From NCBI GenBank assembly GCA_018241665.1, contig JAFEDK010000002.1, forward strand, positions 1-64,000: a stretch of DNA of 64,000 nt, in the 5' to 3' direction. A program made the position numbers and the translations under genes. Source of the DNA: Pseudomonadota bacterium. Lineage in GTDB: Bacteria; Pseudomonadota; Gammaproteobacteria; Burkholderiales; Rhodocyclaceae. A model generated the notes under the pieces. The model saw nothing but the letters and a program-made list of their open reading frames with translations. It did not search any database and had not been told where the DNA came from. Positions 43,658 to 52,137 of this stretch are shown in pieces (the stretch's first letter is position 1; each line of letters begins with the position of its first letter).

Positions 43658-43747
43658 GGAAAGGTGGCAGAGTGGTCGAATGCGCCGGACTCGAAATCCG
43701 GTATACGGTTCTCCGTATCGAGGGTTCGAATCCCTCCCTTTCCGCCA
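43658..43747 (+). tRNA. tRNA-Ser (anticodon CGA)
   Basis: A 90-base class II tRNA including an encoded CCA. The acceptor stem pairs GGAAAGG with CCTTTCC. The anticodon stem CCGGA/TCCGG encloses the loop CTCGAAA with anticodon CGA, reading UCG. A long variable arm (ACGG..CCGT) follows, as expected for serine, and the T-arm has GGTTCGAATCC. An intrinsic terminator lies just downstream. Confidence 0.97.
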
Positions 43748-43756
43748 TTGTTTTAA

Positions 43757-43787
43757 GCAAAAAGCCCTGATCTTCAGGGCTTTTTGC
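43757..43787. terminator. bidirectional terminator after tRNA-Ser
   Basis: GCAAAAAGCCCTGA and TCAGGGCTTTTTGC form a 14-bp stem with a 3-base loop. The A and T tracts let it work in both directions. Confidence 0.92.
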
Positions 43788-43866
43788 TTTTCTGCGTGGC
43801 GCTCGCTCGACCGCCGCCTGGCAGCGAGTCTGTCCGGCTTTTCGATCATTTCCACGTCCCGTTCCC

Positions 43867-44787
43867 ATGCAAGCACTCCTCGACGCCATCGCCGAAATCA
43901 CCATGCCGGGGGATGCCGGGCGTGTCTTTCACGGGCGGGGTGGTTTGTTCCCCGGCTGCGAGCACTGGACCCTGGATGTCTACCCGCCCGTGTGGGTACT
44001 GACCAGTTTCCTGCCGGCCAGCGAGGAGGAACTGGCAGCGGTCCATGCGGCCCTGAGCCGTCGCTGGGACCAGCTGAATCCCGGGCAGCCCTTGAACTGG
44101 GTTTATCAGTACCGCTTCGAGGCCCGCGCCGAGACGCGTCTGATGGCAGGTAGTGTTCCCGAGCCCCATGAGGTGGCGGAAAACGGCGCGCGCTTCCGGG
44201 TGCATCTGCTGCGGGGCCTCAATCACGGCTTCTTTCTCGACATGGCCGAGGGGCGGCGCTGGGTTCGCGAATACGTGGCAGACCGTCCGGGCTGCCGGGT
44301 GCTCAACCTGTTCGCCTACACCTGCGCGTTCTCCGTGGTAGCCCTGCAGGCGGGCGCGGGGGAAGTGGCCAATGTGGACATGAGTGATGGCGCCCTGGCC
44401 ATCGGAAAGCGCAATCACCTCCTCAACGGACTCACCGAAGGCGCCCGCTTCCTGCCCCACGACATCTTCAGCTCATGGGGCAAGATCGGGCGGGGTGGAC
44501 CCTACGATTTGATCGTTCTCGATCCGCCGAGCTACCAGAAGGGCAGCTTCATCGCCGAGAAGGATTACGTCCGCCTGATGCGGCGCCTGCCGGACCTCCT
44601 GGCGCCGGGCGGGCATGCCTTGCTGTGCCTCAATTCGCCGAAGCTGGGGGTCGCCTTCCTGCAGGAGCGGATGCAGGAGAGCGCCCCGGCGCTGCAGTTT
44701 GTCGGGAGGCTCGCCAATCCCCCCGCGTTTGCCGATGTTTCAAGCGAGCGTGCGCTGAAGGTACTGGTCTACCGGAAGCCGGACTGA
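43867..44787 (+). CDS. class I SAM-dependent methyltransferase (RlmI/RlmK-like)
   Basis: A methyltransferase of 306 residues. An N-terminal segment with W-V-Y-Q-Y-R-F-E-A-R is followed by the Rossmann domain with motif I V-L-N-L-F-A-Y-T-C-A-F-S and the catalytic motif IV D-P-P-S-Y-Q. These features fit the C-terminal half of RlmI/RlmK, which methylate 23S rRNA cytosine or guanine. The PUA domain of RlmI is missing. The substrate is inferred. Confidence 0.8.
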   Translation: MQALLDAIAEITMPGDAGRVFHGRGGLFPGCEHWTLDVYPPVWVLTSFLPASEEELAAVHAALSRRWDQLNPGQPLNWVYQYRFEARAETRLMAGSVPEPHEVAENGARFRVHLLRGLNHGFFLDMAEGRRWVREYVADRPGCRVLNLFAYTCAFSVVALQAGAGEVANVDMSDGALAIGKRNHLLNGLTEGARFLPHDIFSSWGKIGRGGPYDLIVLDPPSYQKGSFIAEKDYVRLMRRLPDLLAPGGHALLCLNSPKLGVAFLQERMQESAPALQFVGRLANPPAFADVSSERALKVLVYRKPD

Positions 44788-44815
44788 GCGCTGCAGGCGC
44801 CGGCCGGGTATCCGT

Positions 44816-47398
44816 TCATCGGGCCTTTCCGGCGACGAGCCGCCGGCTCCAAGTGTTGTCCGGGTATTCCTGCTGCAACCGTGCTTCGGCGGCCAGGGCC
44901 CGCTCCGGCTTGCCGTCTTCCCGCAACAGGCGGGCGTAAGTGAACAGGCTTTCCGGAACCCAGTATCCATGGCTGTTTTCGAAGAGCTCCCGGTAGCCAG
45001 CGCGGGCCTGGTCGCGCTGTCCCGCCTGCTCGAAAGCCTTGGCTGCCCAGAACAGCGCTTCTTCCCTGGCGGGGGCGCTGCGGCGGTGCCGGTACGCTTC
45101 AAGGAATAGGGGCGCTGCGTCGGTGGGGCGTTCAGCATTCATCGCCGACCATGCCGCTGCGTAGATCCTTTCCGGTGCGCTGGCGTAGAGCCAGATGCCA
45201 ATCCCGAGCATGAGCGCCAGCAGCGCAAGGTGGACGCGCCAGCGTGGCCGTGGACTGTCCGCCGCGTGGGTGGAAGGCTCCCCGCGGCGGCGGCGGAGCA
45301 GGAGGAGGCCGGCGCCGAGCAGGCTCAGTCCGCTGGCCCATTCTCCCAGGTATCCTGCCGGAGTGGTGCCGAAGACCAGGCGTACGGATGTCTCCTCCGG
45401 CACGACGAGCAGGAAGCCTGGCGCGGCGAGATGCACGCTGCCCCGGGTTTCGAGCTGCCAGCGGGGGTGGTAACTCATCCGGATCAGGAGGGCTTGTCCC
45501 GGAGCGGACGTGGAGAAGCTGATTCGTTCCCGTTCGACCCGCAGGTCGCTGATTTGCGCCGGCTGCGGGCGAGGGCTGAATGCGCTCCGCAGCGACGGTC
45601 CGGGCGCGTCGATGTAAACCGGCCATTCGGTGTTCAGTCGCGAGCGCGACCGGAACCAGGCGTGGCTGTCCTGCATCCAGTCCGCGCGGGGTTTCAGTTG
45701 CCAGGGATGCGGGTCGCCATCGACCAGCCGCTTGTCAATGGATCGTGGGCGCAGCAGCTGGAAGGGCGGGCTGTCCGCCACTGTTTCGAAGAGGCCGCTG
45801 TCGAGCAGGCTGCGCTTGGCTTCGGCGCTTCTGAGCAGGACCTGGTCAGCCCGCAGCATGCGCATGTGGATGGCGGCCATGGCGGGGTCCAGGTGGCCGC
45901 TGGGGAAGCGGGCCAGCGGTGACGAGGGGTGGGCGGAGACCTCTGATTGCAGCTGATATATGGCCGGGCTGAGGATTGCGGATTCCATATACAGCCCTTC
46001 GAGCACCGGGCGTCCGCCCAGTAGCATGGGAAGCGCCTCCAGGCTGCGGGTGGAGCCCAGGTCCACGTTGGCGGGATCGTGCTCGAAGAGCAGGCGTGGA
46101 GAATCGGGATGGCCTGTCATGGCCGGGAGCAGTGGAGCCAGCGCCTGCCAGCCGGGCTTGTCCGTGGTGCCACTGAAGTTCCAGCGTGCCCACTCGGTGG
46201 CCTGCCGGGCGTGCGGGGCCAGCCAGGCCGCAAGGCTGGCCAGCAGCAGCGTAGCCACCAGGGCATGGCCACGCACCGGCAGGCGGCTGGCGATGGCGCC
46301 GATCGCCCAGCCAGCGGCGACGGCACCGAAAAACCACGCCATCGGCAGGAAGCGGATATCCGCCAGTCCGATACGGTCTGCCGCCATCCACAGGATGACG
46401 GCGAGGGACGCCAGCTGCATGAAGAACAGGATGACGCGGAGTTGCGGCGCGACTGTGCGGCGGTCCAGGTACAGGAGCCCGGCAAACGCCGGCAGGCCGC
46501 CAGCAAGGACCGGCCACAGGCTTGCGGGAATCAGGGTGATCCACGGGTCGTTAGTACTGCTGCCGTCATTCGCGATGGTGATGCCGTGCATCTCCAGTAG
46601 TGGCCACAGCCAGCCACCCGCCAGCAGGAAGGCGAAGGCATGTCCTTTGAGCAGGGTGAGGGCTGCCGTGCGACGGCAAGGGGCGTCGATGAGCAGGAGC
46701 CAGCTCCCGAATCCGCAAACGAGCAGCGGGTAGCCATGGCTGAGGGTGGTCAGGGCTTCCAGCGCACCGGCAAGGATCCAGCCGCGTGGCTCGCTGTGCA
46801 CGGCCCGTGTCCATGCCGCCAGCGTTACGAAGGCCAGCAACAGCCCCCAGCTGTAGGCGAACTCGCCGGCGAGCAGGCTCAGCAGGTTACCGCCCCAGAT
46901 GGAGTTCTGCTCGTGGGTGAGGAAGGACAGTGCGCCGAGCGCGCCTCCGAATGCCGCCAGCGGAGAGAGGCGGAAGGCGTGCCGGGACAGTAGGAACACC
47001 GTGCCGGGCAGCAGCAGGGCCGGCAGGACGATGGTCCATTTCAGGCCGGCGGCCAGGCCGACAAGCTTGCCGAGCAGGCTGGCGACCACGAAGGGCAGCG
47101 GGAAATAGTAGGCGTGCAGCGGGAAGCCGCCGAACACCTCGGGCATCCAGGTGGTCAGTTGCCCGCGTGGCAGCACGACCTGGTCGAAAAGCCACGCGTA
47201 AAGGACATGGGACGCGGTGTCGCCACCGGTTGGCAGCGCCGGGCTGCTCACCAGGTCCAGGCGCAATAGTGGCGCCAGCAGGCCCGCAAACAGCAGCGCG
47301 ACCAGCACGTCGACAAAAAGCGAACCCGGCCTGGGCCGGGGTTCGGCGGGGTGGGCCGGGTGAGGGAAGTCAGCTGCCATGACAGGCCTGGAATGCAC
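44816..47398 (-). CDS. large polytopic membrane protein, GT-C glycosyltransferase-like, with TPR-like C-terminus
   Basis: A protein of up to 860 residues (a later ATG at 47380 is possible). The first 400 residues contain about ten hydrophobic helices. After the first helix lies a polar loop with L-P-T-G-G-D-T-A-S-H, in the place where GT-C glycosyltransferases keep an acidic catalytic motif. A soluble periplasmic region (about 400-690) follows, another helix pair near 690-760, and a helical TPR-like tail (AAKAFEQAGQRDQARAGY). The fold assignment is mine and unverified. It is the last gene of the minor pilin operon, 41 bases after pilV. An imperfect hairpin at 47399-47423 separates them. Confidence 0.6.
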   Translation of the reverse strand: MHSRPVMAADFPHPAHPAEPRPRPGSLFVDVLVALLFAGLLAPLLRLDLVSSPALPTGGDTASHVLYAWLFDQVVLPRGQLTTWMPEVFGGFPLHAYYFPLPFVVASLLGKLVGLAAGLKWTIVLPALLLPGTVFLLSRHAFRLSPLAAFGGALGALSFLTHEQNSIWGGNLLSLLAGEFAYSWGLLLAFVTLAAWTRAVHSEPRGWILAGALEALTTLSHGYPLLVCGFGSWLLLIDAPCRRTAALTLLKGHAFAFLLAGGWLWPLLEMHGITIANDGSSTNDPWITLIPASLWPVLAGGLPAFAGLLYLDRRTVAPQLRVILFFMQLASLAVILWMAADRIGLADIRFLPMAWFFGAVAAGWAIGAIASRLPVRGHALVATLLLASLAAWLAPHARQATEWARWNFSGTTDKPGWQALAPLLPAMTGHPDSPRLLFEHDPANVDLGSTRSLEALPMLLGGRPVLEGLYMESAILSPAIYQLQSEVSAHPSSPLARFPSGHLDPAMAAIHMRMLRADQVLLRSAEAKRSLLDSGLFETVADSPPFQLLRPRSIDKRLVDGDPHPWQLKPRADWMQDSHAWFRSRSRLNTEWPVYIDAPGPSLRSAFSPRPQPAQISDLRVERERISFSTSAPGQALLIRMSYHPRWQLETRGSVHLAAPGFLLVVPEETSVRLVFGTTPAGYLGEWASGLSLLGAGLLLLRRRRGEPSTHAADSPRPRWRVHLALLALMLGIGIWLYASAPERIYAAAWSAMNAERPTDAAPLFLEAYRHRRSAPAREEALFWAAKAFEQAGQRDQARAGYRELFENSHGYWVPESLFTYARLLREDGKPERALAAEARLQQEYPDNTWSRRLVAGKAR

Positions 47399-47439
47399 GG
47401 GCCTGTCCGGAGAGGACAGACCCGCTTGCCGGCAGGTGC

Positions 47440-48240
47440 TTACATGTTGAGGGTGACGGTGCTGCAGTTGGCGGTGGTGGTCTTTGTGGACTGTACCGAC
47501 GAGCCGTTCAGTTCCGTGAGGGTAATTGTCGTGTCCCGCGCAGCCGTCACGCTGCAGCTATAGGTCTTGTTGTCGTGGGTGCAAGTGCCGGCCGGGCTGC
47601 TCGAGACCGAATCGTTGTTCTTCGCGGTATTACCGGAGACGGTGGTCACGCACTGGGTGGTGGTGGTCGTGCTGGTGGTGGTGGTCGTTGTGGAACTGCT
47701 GCTCGAGGTGGACGTCGATGAGCTGCTTGTCGTGCTGCTGCTCGTCGAGGAGGAACTCGTCGAGGACGTGCTGCTGGTGGACGACGTCGGCACGGTGGTC
47801 GTCGTGGTCGTGGCGATCAGTTGCCCGGTATTGAGCGGGTCATTCGCGGCGATATTGGTGTTGAGCGTATAGGACTGGCTGCCACCGCTGTTGTCGGTCC
47901 AGGTGATGGTGACCGCAACGGTCGTGTATTGCGGGGCGGTGGAAGTGGTATGCGGCGTGATCGTCCATGTCCGGGTGAAGGACGAACTGGTGCCGGTAAT
48001 TGTGTCGTTGCCGGATGTCATGCCGGTGTAGGTGGACATCAGCGAGTAAGAGCGCAGCATCTCGATCTTTTGCTGCGCATACATGGTGGCTTCGGTCCGC
48101 TGTTTGGACAGTGCGTTGTCCTGCATCAGCGTGCCCTGGAACTTGGCCAGCGCGAGCAGGCCGGTGGCGAGGACGACGAGTGCCACCAGGACTTCGAGGA
48201 GGGTGAAGCCGCGGACTGCAGGGGCGATGCTGGTTTTCAT
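47440..48240 (-). CDS. pilV: type IV pilus minor pilin PilV-like, with long Ser/Thr tract
   Basis: An exported pilin-like protein of 266 residues. The prepilin signal is R-G-F-T-L-L-E-V-L-V-A-L, cleaved after Gly11. The head domain (about 40-140) is followed by T144-149, then V-P, then an uninterrupted run of 44 Ser or Thr residues at 152-195, and a Cys-containing tail (C197 onward). PilV proteins of usual length lack such a tract. It is encoded by low-complexity DNA at 47655-47812. Ser/Thr runs like this are typical targets of O-glycosylation. Fourth after pilE in the operon. Confidence 0.82.
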   Translation of the reverse strand: MKTSIAPAVRGFTLLEVLVALVVLATGLLALAKFQGTLMQDNALSKQRTEATMYAQQKIEMLRSYSLMSTYTGMTSGNDTITGTSSSFTRTWTITPHTTSTAPQYTTVAVTITWTDNSGGSQSYTLNTNIAANDPLNTGQLIATTTTTTVPTSSTSSTSSTSSSSTSSSTTSSSSTSTSSSSSTTTTTTSTTTTTQCVTTVSGNTAKNNDSVSSSPAGTCTHDNKTYSCSVTAARDTTITLTELNGSSVQSTKTTTANCSTVTLNM

Positions 48241-48274
48241 GATCCGCTGCCTTTTTTGTGGGGGCTGCCCTGGC

Positions 48275-49414
48275 TCAGAAGTCGCGCCACGATCCGCTCA
48301 CGCGCGAGATGATGGGTTGCACCGGGTAGTTGATCGGATTATCCGCCGCGGCGTTGAAATTGATGGTGGTGTTGGCTGTAAATTTTGTTATCGCGCTGTC
48401 GGATACGAGCGATCCATAGATGTTCGTATTCCCCCAGCCGGTCATGTCGAGGCCGCTGTTGCAATAGACGATCCCGTAAAGGGTCATGTTGCCGTTGAGC
48501 TTGGGGCAATCACTGCCGGGCGGGTTGTCGAAGATGACGATCACCGGCGAGGTGGGCGAGCCGGTTGAGCCAGCCGGCGGGTTCCAGACGTTACCGACGG
48601 TATTGACGACGTAGTCGTAGTAGAAAATGGGGCCGGCGACCGCACCGCCCGTCTGACGCTGGGCCATTCCCAGCATCTTATCCTTAGGCGTGGAGAAGGT
48701 CTGGTCCCAGGCGGAGCCGGCGAAGCCGTTGGCCACGGTCTGCCCGGTAACTGCGAAGTGGCCCGGATCGATACATGCGCTGCCGACTGGCCCGGTGGAA
48801 GAAACGATCGCGTTGGAGACGGCGTTCTGGGCATTGATCGACGGGTTGCCGGTCACGTTGCTGATGCAGCCATTGACTGTCACCGGCGGCAGTGCGGGCG
48901 AGGTGAACATCAGGGCATTCACGCTGACGATCTGGCGGACCGTCGCGGTCGCGTCGCCCGTGGCCACCGACACGATTTCGACAAGCAGGGGCGAGGCGCT
49001 GTTGCGCCACAGGGTCACCGTCGCCGTGTAGCCGTTGAAGGTCTGGGCGGCGACCGAAACCGTATTTTTCTGGTTGTAGGGCGGATGGGTGGTGGTATCG
49101 ACGACCCACGCTGCTCCTGTGCCGCCCACCGGCACGTTATAAGGGCAGGTCGCCGGGTCTGCGTTGCAGTTCGGATTGCCATTGGTGCCCAGCCAGGCAA
49201 TGGCGTATTCGAGGCCGCCGGCGGCCGCTTCGAAAGCCTGGCTGTAGCGATAATGGTTGGCCGAGGTCACCTGCTCGAAGATGGCGTTCCGGTTGGCGAA
49301 CAGAGTTGCCAGGGTGATCAGGACCAGGGCAACCAGCGAAACGAAAAGGGTTGCCACGCCGCGCTGACGTCGCGGGAACATGCTGGGTTGATGTGAGCGG
49401 ATCATGGACGTCAT
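48275..49414 (-). CDS. pilX: type IV pilus assembly protein PilX-like
   Basis: A protein of 379 residues. An N-terminal R-R-Q-R-G-V-A-T-L-F-V-S-L-V-A-L-V is the PilX/PilX_N membrane anchor, followed by a helix with E-Q-V-T-S-A-N-H-Y-R. The rest is a Gly/Asn/Ser-rich secreted domain, longer than in Pseudomonas PilX (about 195 residues). Start options are 49414 and 49405; upstream codons belong to the pilW region. It lies between pilW and pilV. Confidence 0.8.
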   Translation of the reverse strand: MTSMIRSHQPSMFPRRQRGVATLFVSLVALVLITLATLFANRNAIFEQVTSANHYRYSQAFEAAAGGLEYAIAWLGTNGNPNCNADPATCPYNVPVGGTGAAWVVDTTTHPPYNQKNTVSVAAQTFNGYTATVTLWRNSASPLLVEIVSVATGDATATVRQIVSVNALMFTSPALPPVTVNGCISNVTGNPSINAQNAVSNAIVSSTGPVGSACIDPGHFAVTGQTVANGFAGSAWDQTFSTPKDKMLGMAQRQTGGAVAGPIFYYDYVVNTVGNVWNPPAGSTGSPTSPVIVIFDNPPGSDCPKLNGNMTLYGIVYCNSGLDMTGWGNTNIYGSLVSDSAITKFTANTTINFNAAADNPINYPVQPIISRVSGSWRDF

Positions 49415-49419
49415 GCCTC

Positions 49420-50088
49420 TCAGCTCGGGCTGAACAAGTCGTTCCCGAGCCTGATCGTTTCCTGCAGGGTCTGCTGGATCTTGGTGTCGGTGGCGCATTG
49501 GGCCGTAAGCGTGATGGTCACGTAGCGCACCTTGATGTTCGGCCCGGAAGACGTTCCGTTGGTGTAAACCGGGGACGAATCGGTTTCAGCAAAAGTCAGG
49601 CCGGTAACCTTCAGGTTGGACAGGTTGGTGAGGTTGGTCCACCCGCTCGAGCCGCCGCAGGCGTTGCCACTGCTGCCGTTGCTGAGCATCTGGATGCCGG
49701 TGCCGCTTAGCTGGAAACCGAAGTATTCACCGGACTCCAGCGTACTGTTGCCGTTCTTGTCGTAGCGGTAGAGGATGCAGCCGGCGGTGCTGGTATCCAC
49801 GTTCGCGAAGGGGTTCGAATAGGCCGTGCCGAAGCCTACGCCGGACAGGGCGCCGGCGGTGTAGTTCGGGCTGCCCCAGTAGCCGGCGCGCCGGAGGTCG
49901 CGGACCATCATGGTCATGGCGGCCCGCATCTCCTGATTGAACTGGATGGTCTTGATGGAGCTGGTGTTGTTGACCACCGTGCCGCTCATGAAGGTCGTCA
50001 GCCCGAGCATCAGCAGGACGCCGATGCTCAGGGAGATCATGAGTTCGGTCAGCGAGATGCCCCGCTGGCCTGCGGCGGATTTCAGCAT
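49420..50088 (-). CDS. pilW: type IV pilus minor pilin PilW-like
   Basis: A protein of 222 residues with a prepilin leader Q-R-G-I-S-L-T-E-L-M-I-S-L, cleaved after Gly10, the conserved Glu at position +5, and a PilW-type region R-A-A-M-T-M-M-V-R-D-L-R-R-A-G-Y-W-G. The start overlaps the stop of the fimT gene by 7 bases. It belongs to the minor pilins that prime pilus assembly and fill the pilus tip. Confidence 0.88.
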   Translation of the reverse strand: MLKSAAGQRGISLTELMISLSIGVLLMLGLTTFMSGTVVNNTSSIKTIQFNQEMRAAMTMMVRDLRRAGYWGSPNYTAGALSGVGFGTAYSNPFANVDTSTAGCILYRYDKNGNSTLESGEYFGFQLSGTGIQMLSNGSSGNACGGSSGWTNLTNLSNLKVTGLTFAETDSSPVYTNGTSSGPNIKVRYVTITLTAQCATDTKIQQTLQETIRLGNDLFSPS

Positions 50089-50612
50089 GACGAATATCCT
50101 GCGGAGCTTGAACCGCTGGGGGTGCAGATCGAAACCATGCCCAGCAGGCTGAGGCCGATTTGAGCCTGGGTGCCTGCGGTGGATTGGAAGGTGACGCTGC
50201 CAGCCTGGGATACCAGACCCTGCAAGGGGTCGATGGTCGGGTCGGCCGTGAAGGCGCTGGACGCCATCGTGACGCCACTGTTGGTCTGGGCATTGACCAG
50301 CTTCAGCGAGCAGTAGTTGGCATCGCTGGCGGGCTTGGTGCAATCGCAGCTGCTGCCGACCTTCATCCCGTAACACCAGTTTGCGCCGGTCGCGAAATTG
50401 ACATAGACGGTGCTGTTGTTGCGGATGGCTTCCATGCGGGCGGCCTGGAGGTCGCCAAACAGGGCATCGGCGGCGCCGCGCAGCCGGTAGCGGTCGAAGA
50501 AGCTGCTGAACGACGGGACTGCAACGCTCGCGATGATCGAGATGATGACGATCACCACCATCATTTCGATGAGGGTGAAACCGGATTGGCGGTGCCGGAG
50601 AAGGTTTTTCAT
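50082..50612 (-). CDS. minor pilin of GspH/FimT type
   Basis: A protein of 176 residues with the class III leader [14 protein letters not shown] and the GspH/FimT signature [19 protein letters not shown]. Six or more cysteines in the head suggest disulphides. It corresponds in position to fimT/fimU of Pseudomonas. Its start overlaps the pilE stop by 4 bases (ATGA). Confidence 0.88.
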   Translation of the reverse strand: MKNLLRHRQSGFTLIEMMVVIVIISIIASVAVPSFSSFFDRYRLRGAADALFGDLQAARMEAIRNNSTVYVNFATGANWCYGMKVGSSCDCTKPASDANYCSLKLVNAQTNSGVTMASSAFTADPTIDPLQGLVSQAGSVTFQSTAGTQAQIGLSLLGMVSICTPSGSSSAGYSSC

Positions 50613-51055
50613 TTGGCCCAGCATGTCTGGCTTGGTCCGTAGTACAGGCCGGGCTGGCCCGTGACGACGGAACCGTAGTAGGTGGGGGACAGCGCGCCGT
50701 TGACTGTGATCGTCATGGACGTGCAGCCGGTATCCGACGCCTGAGACGATCCGCTGACCGCACTGGCGGTGGCGACGTAGCTGGTGGCCGACGGGTTGGT
50801 GACGCTCAGGGAGTAGTAGCCCTGGTCCGAGTTGGCGGACACGCCGATGGACGCCAGGCTGCCGTAGCTCGGGTTGTTGGCGCGCCACTTCTCCTCGGCG
50901 AGCTGGATGCGGCTGAGGGCGACGAGCGCGTCGGCACGGCGCGCCTTGCGCATGTAGCTCTGATAGGAGGGGATGGCGATCGAAGCCAGGATGCCGAGAA
51001 TGGCGACGGCGACAAGCAGTTCGATCAGCGTGAATCCGGTAAGGCGCGATTTCAT
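50609..51055 (-). CDS. pilE: type IV pilin PilE-like
   Basis: A protein of 148 residues: short leader MKSRLTG, then [16 protein letters not shown] with Glu at +5, and the segment [20 protein letters not shown] typical of PilE minor pilins. One cysteine pair (about C109 and C145) can close the D-region loop. First gene of a tightly overlapping operon (pilE-fimT-pilW-pilX-pilV). The tip adhesin pilY1, usual in such operons, is absent. No clear Shine-Dalgarno precedes the ATG; a palindrome lies 22 bases upstream. Confidence 0.88.
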   Translation of the reverse strand: MKSRLTGFTLIELLVAVAILGILASIAIPSYQSYMRKARRADALVALSRIQLAEEKWRANNPSYGSLASIGVSANSDQGYYSLSVTNPSATSYVATASAVSGSSQASDTGCTSMTITVNGALSPTYYGSVVTGQPGLYYGPSQTCWAK

Positions 51056-51483
51056 TTTATTCGTATTGCGTTTGTTTATTTAAATGACGTAGCTCATTTA
51101 AATGGTGATCGGCTGAATTCCCTTTGAGATCCTGAGCTTGTTCGCGGGGCTTGATGCCGATTCCGATCTTACCGTCGGCGTCTTTTTCGTTCCTCGCGCA
51201 GCACGGGTTCCGCCGAAGCCTCCTGCTGGCATGAATTCAGTTTGTTTTCATATGCCTGATAGCGGCCCCCGTCACCGATTCTTTATATCGCAAGAGGCGG
51301 CTTCGTGCGTGCGTCATGCAATGTTTCACATTGAAGGCGCTAATCGGGAACTGCTTGGGCCGCCTCTTGCACGGCCATCGATCGCTATCGACCAGCGGCT
51401 GGCCCCGCAGGCGATGCATTAATTCTGAAGGGAATTGGGTGAGGTAGTGCGGTCTTATTTCTCACTGGCCGAAGTGTATTTCC
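51056..51483. other. intergenic region upstream of pilE
   Basis: The 428 bases contain the palindrome at 51078-51103 near pilE. A plus-strand open frame at 51138-51422 has no ribosome binding site or family resemblance. The rest appears non-coding and includes the region downstream of narL. Confidence 0.45.
51078..51103. promoter_or_regulatory. perfect AT-rich palindrome before the minor pilin operon
   Basis: ATTTAAATGA and TCATTTAAAT, 10-bp perfect arms with a 6-base spacer, end 22 bases upstream of the pilE start codon. It could be an operator or an mRNA hairpin near the ribosome binding region. No known regulator motif fits. Confidence 0.5.
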
Positions 51484-52137
51484 TCATGACCGCAAATTCT
51501 GGTCGATGGCCCACACGGCGGCCTCCAGTCGCGAGCGGAACTTCAGCTTTTTCAACAGGTTCTTGATGTGTACCTTGACAGTGCCTTCGGCAATGTTGAG
51601 GTCGCGGGCAATCAGTTTGTTGGACAGGCCGCTGGCCAGACAGCCGAGGATGTCCTTCTCCCTTTCAGTCAGCGGCGCCAGGCTGCGTTCGGCGGCCTGG
51701 GCCTCCTCCCGCAGGGAGCGGGCCAGCAGGCCATTGAGGCTCGGGCTGATGACGATGCGGCCACGCTGGGCCTCGACGATTTGCGCCAGCAATTCTTCGG
51801 GTTCCATGTCCTTCAGCAGGTAGCCGTCGGCGCCGGCCCGGATGGCCGCCACCAGGTCATCGGCGGCATCGGAGACGGTCAGGATCAGGATGCGTGCGGC
51901 CAGATCGGCGTCGCGCAGGGCCTTGAGGGTCTCGATCCCGTTCATGCCCTTCATGTTCAGGTCGAGCAGGATCAGGTCGGGTTCGAGGGCCTTGGCCAGT
52001 TCAAGCCCGTCCTCGCCGCTGGAGGCCTCGCCGATGAGGTGCAGTTCGTTGTTGAGGGCGATCAGCTGGGACACGCCTTTGCGGAACAGAGGGTGGTCGT
52101 CGATGATGATGACGGAACTGAGGGCGGGGGTTGTCAT
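51484..52137 (-). CDS. narL: nitrate/nitrite response regulator NarL
   Basis: A protein of 217 residues: receiver domain with D13-D14 and the phosphoacceptor D59 in I-L-L-D-L-N-M-K-G, Lys in L-L-K-D-M, then a LuxR-type HTH (LTEREKDILGCLASGLSNKLIARDLNIAEGTV split across the motif; key residues T-E-R-E and G-T-V-K-V-H). It overlaps the narX stop by 4 bases. In response to nitrate NarL binds heptamer sites; a 7-2-7 pair is present at 54219-54234. Confidence 0.9.
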   Translation of the reverse strand: MTTPALSSVIIIDDHPLFRKGVSQLIALNNELHLIGEASSGEDGLELAKALEPDLILLDLNMKGMNGIETLKALRDADLAARILILTVSDAADDLVAAIRAGADGYLLKDMEPEELLAQIVEAQRGRIVISPSLNGLLARSLREEAQAAERSLAPLTEREKDILGCLASGLSNKLIARDLNIAEGTVKVHIKNLLKKLKFRSRLEAAVWAIDQNLRS

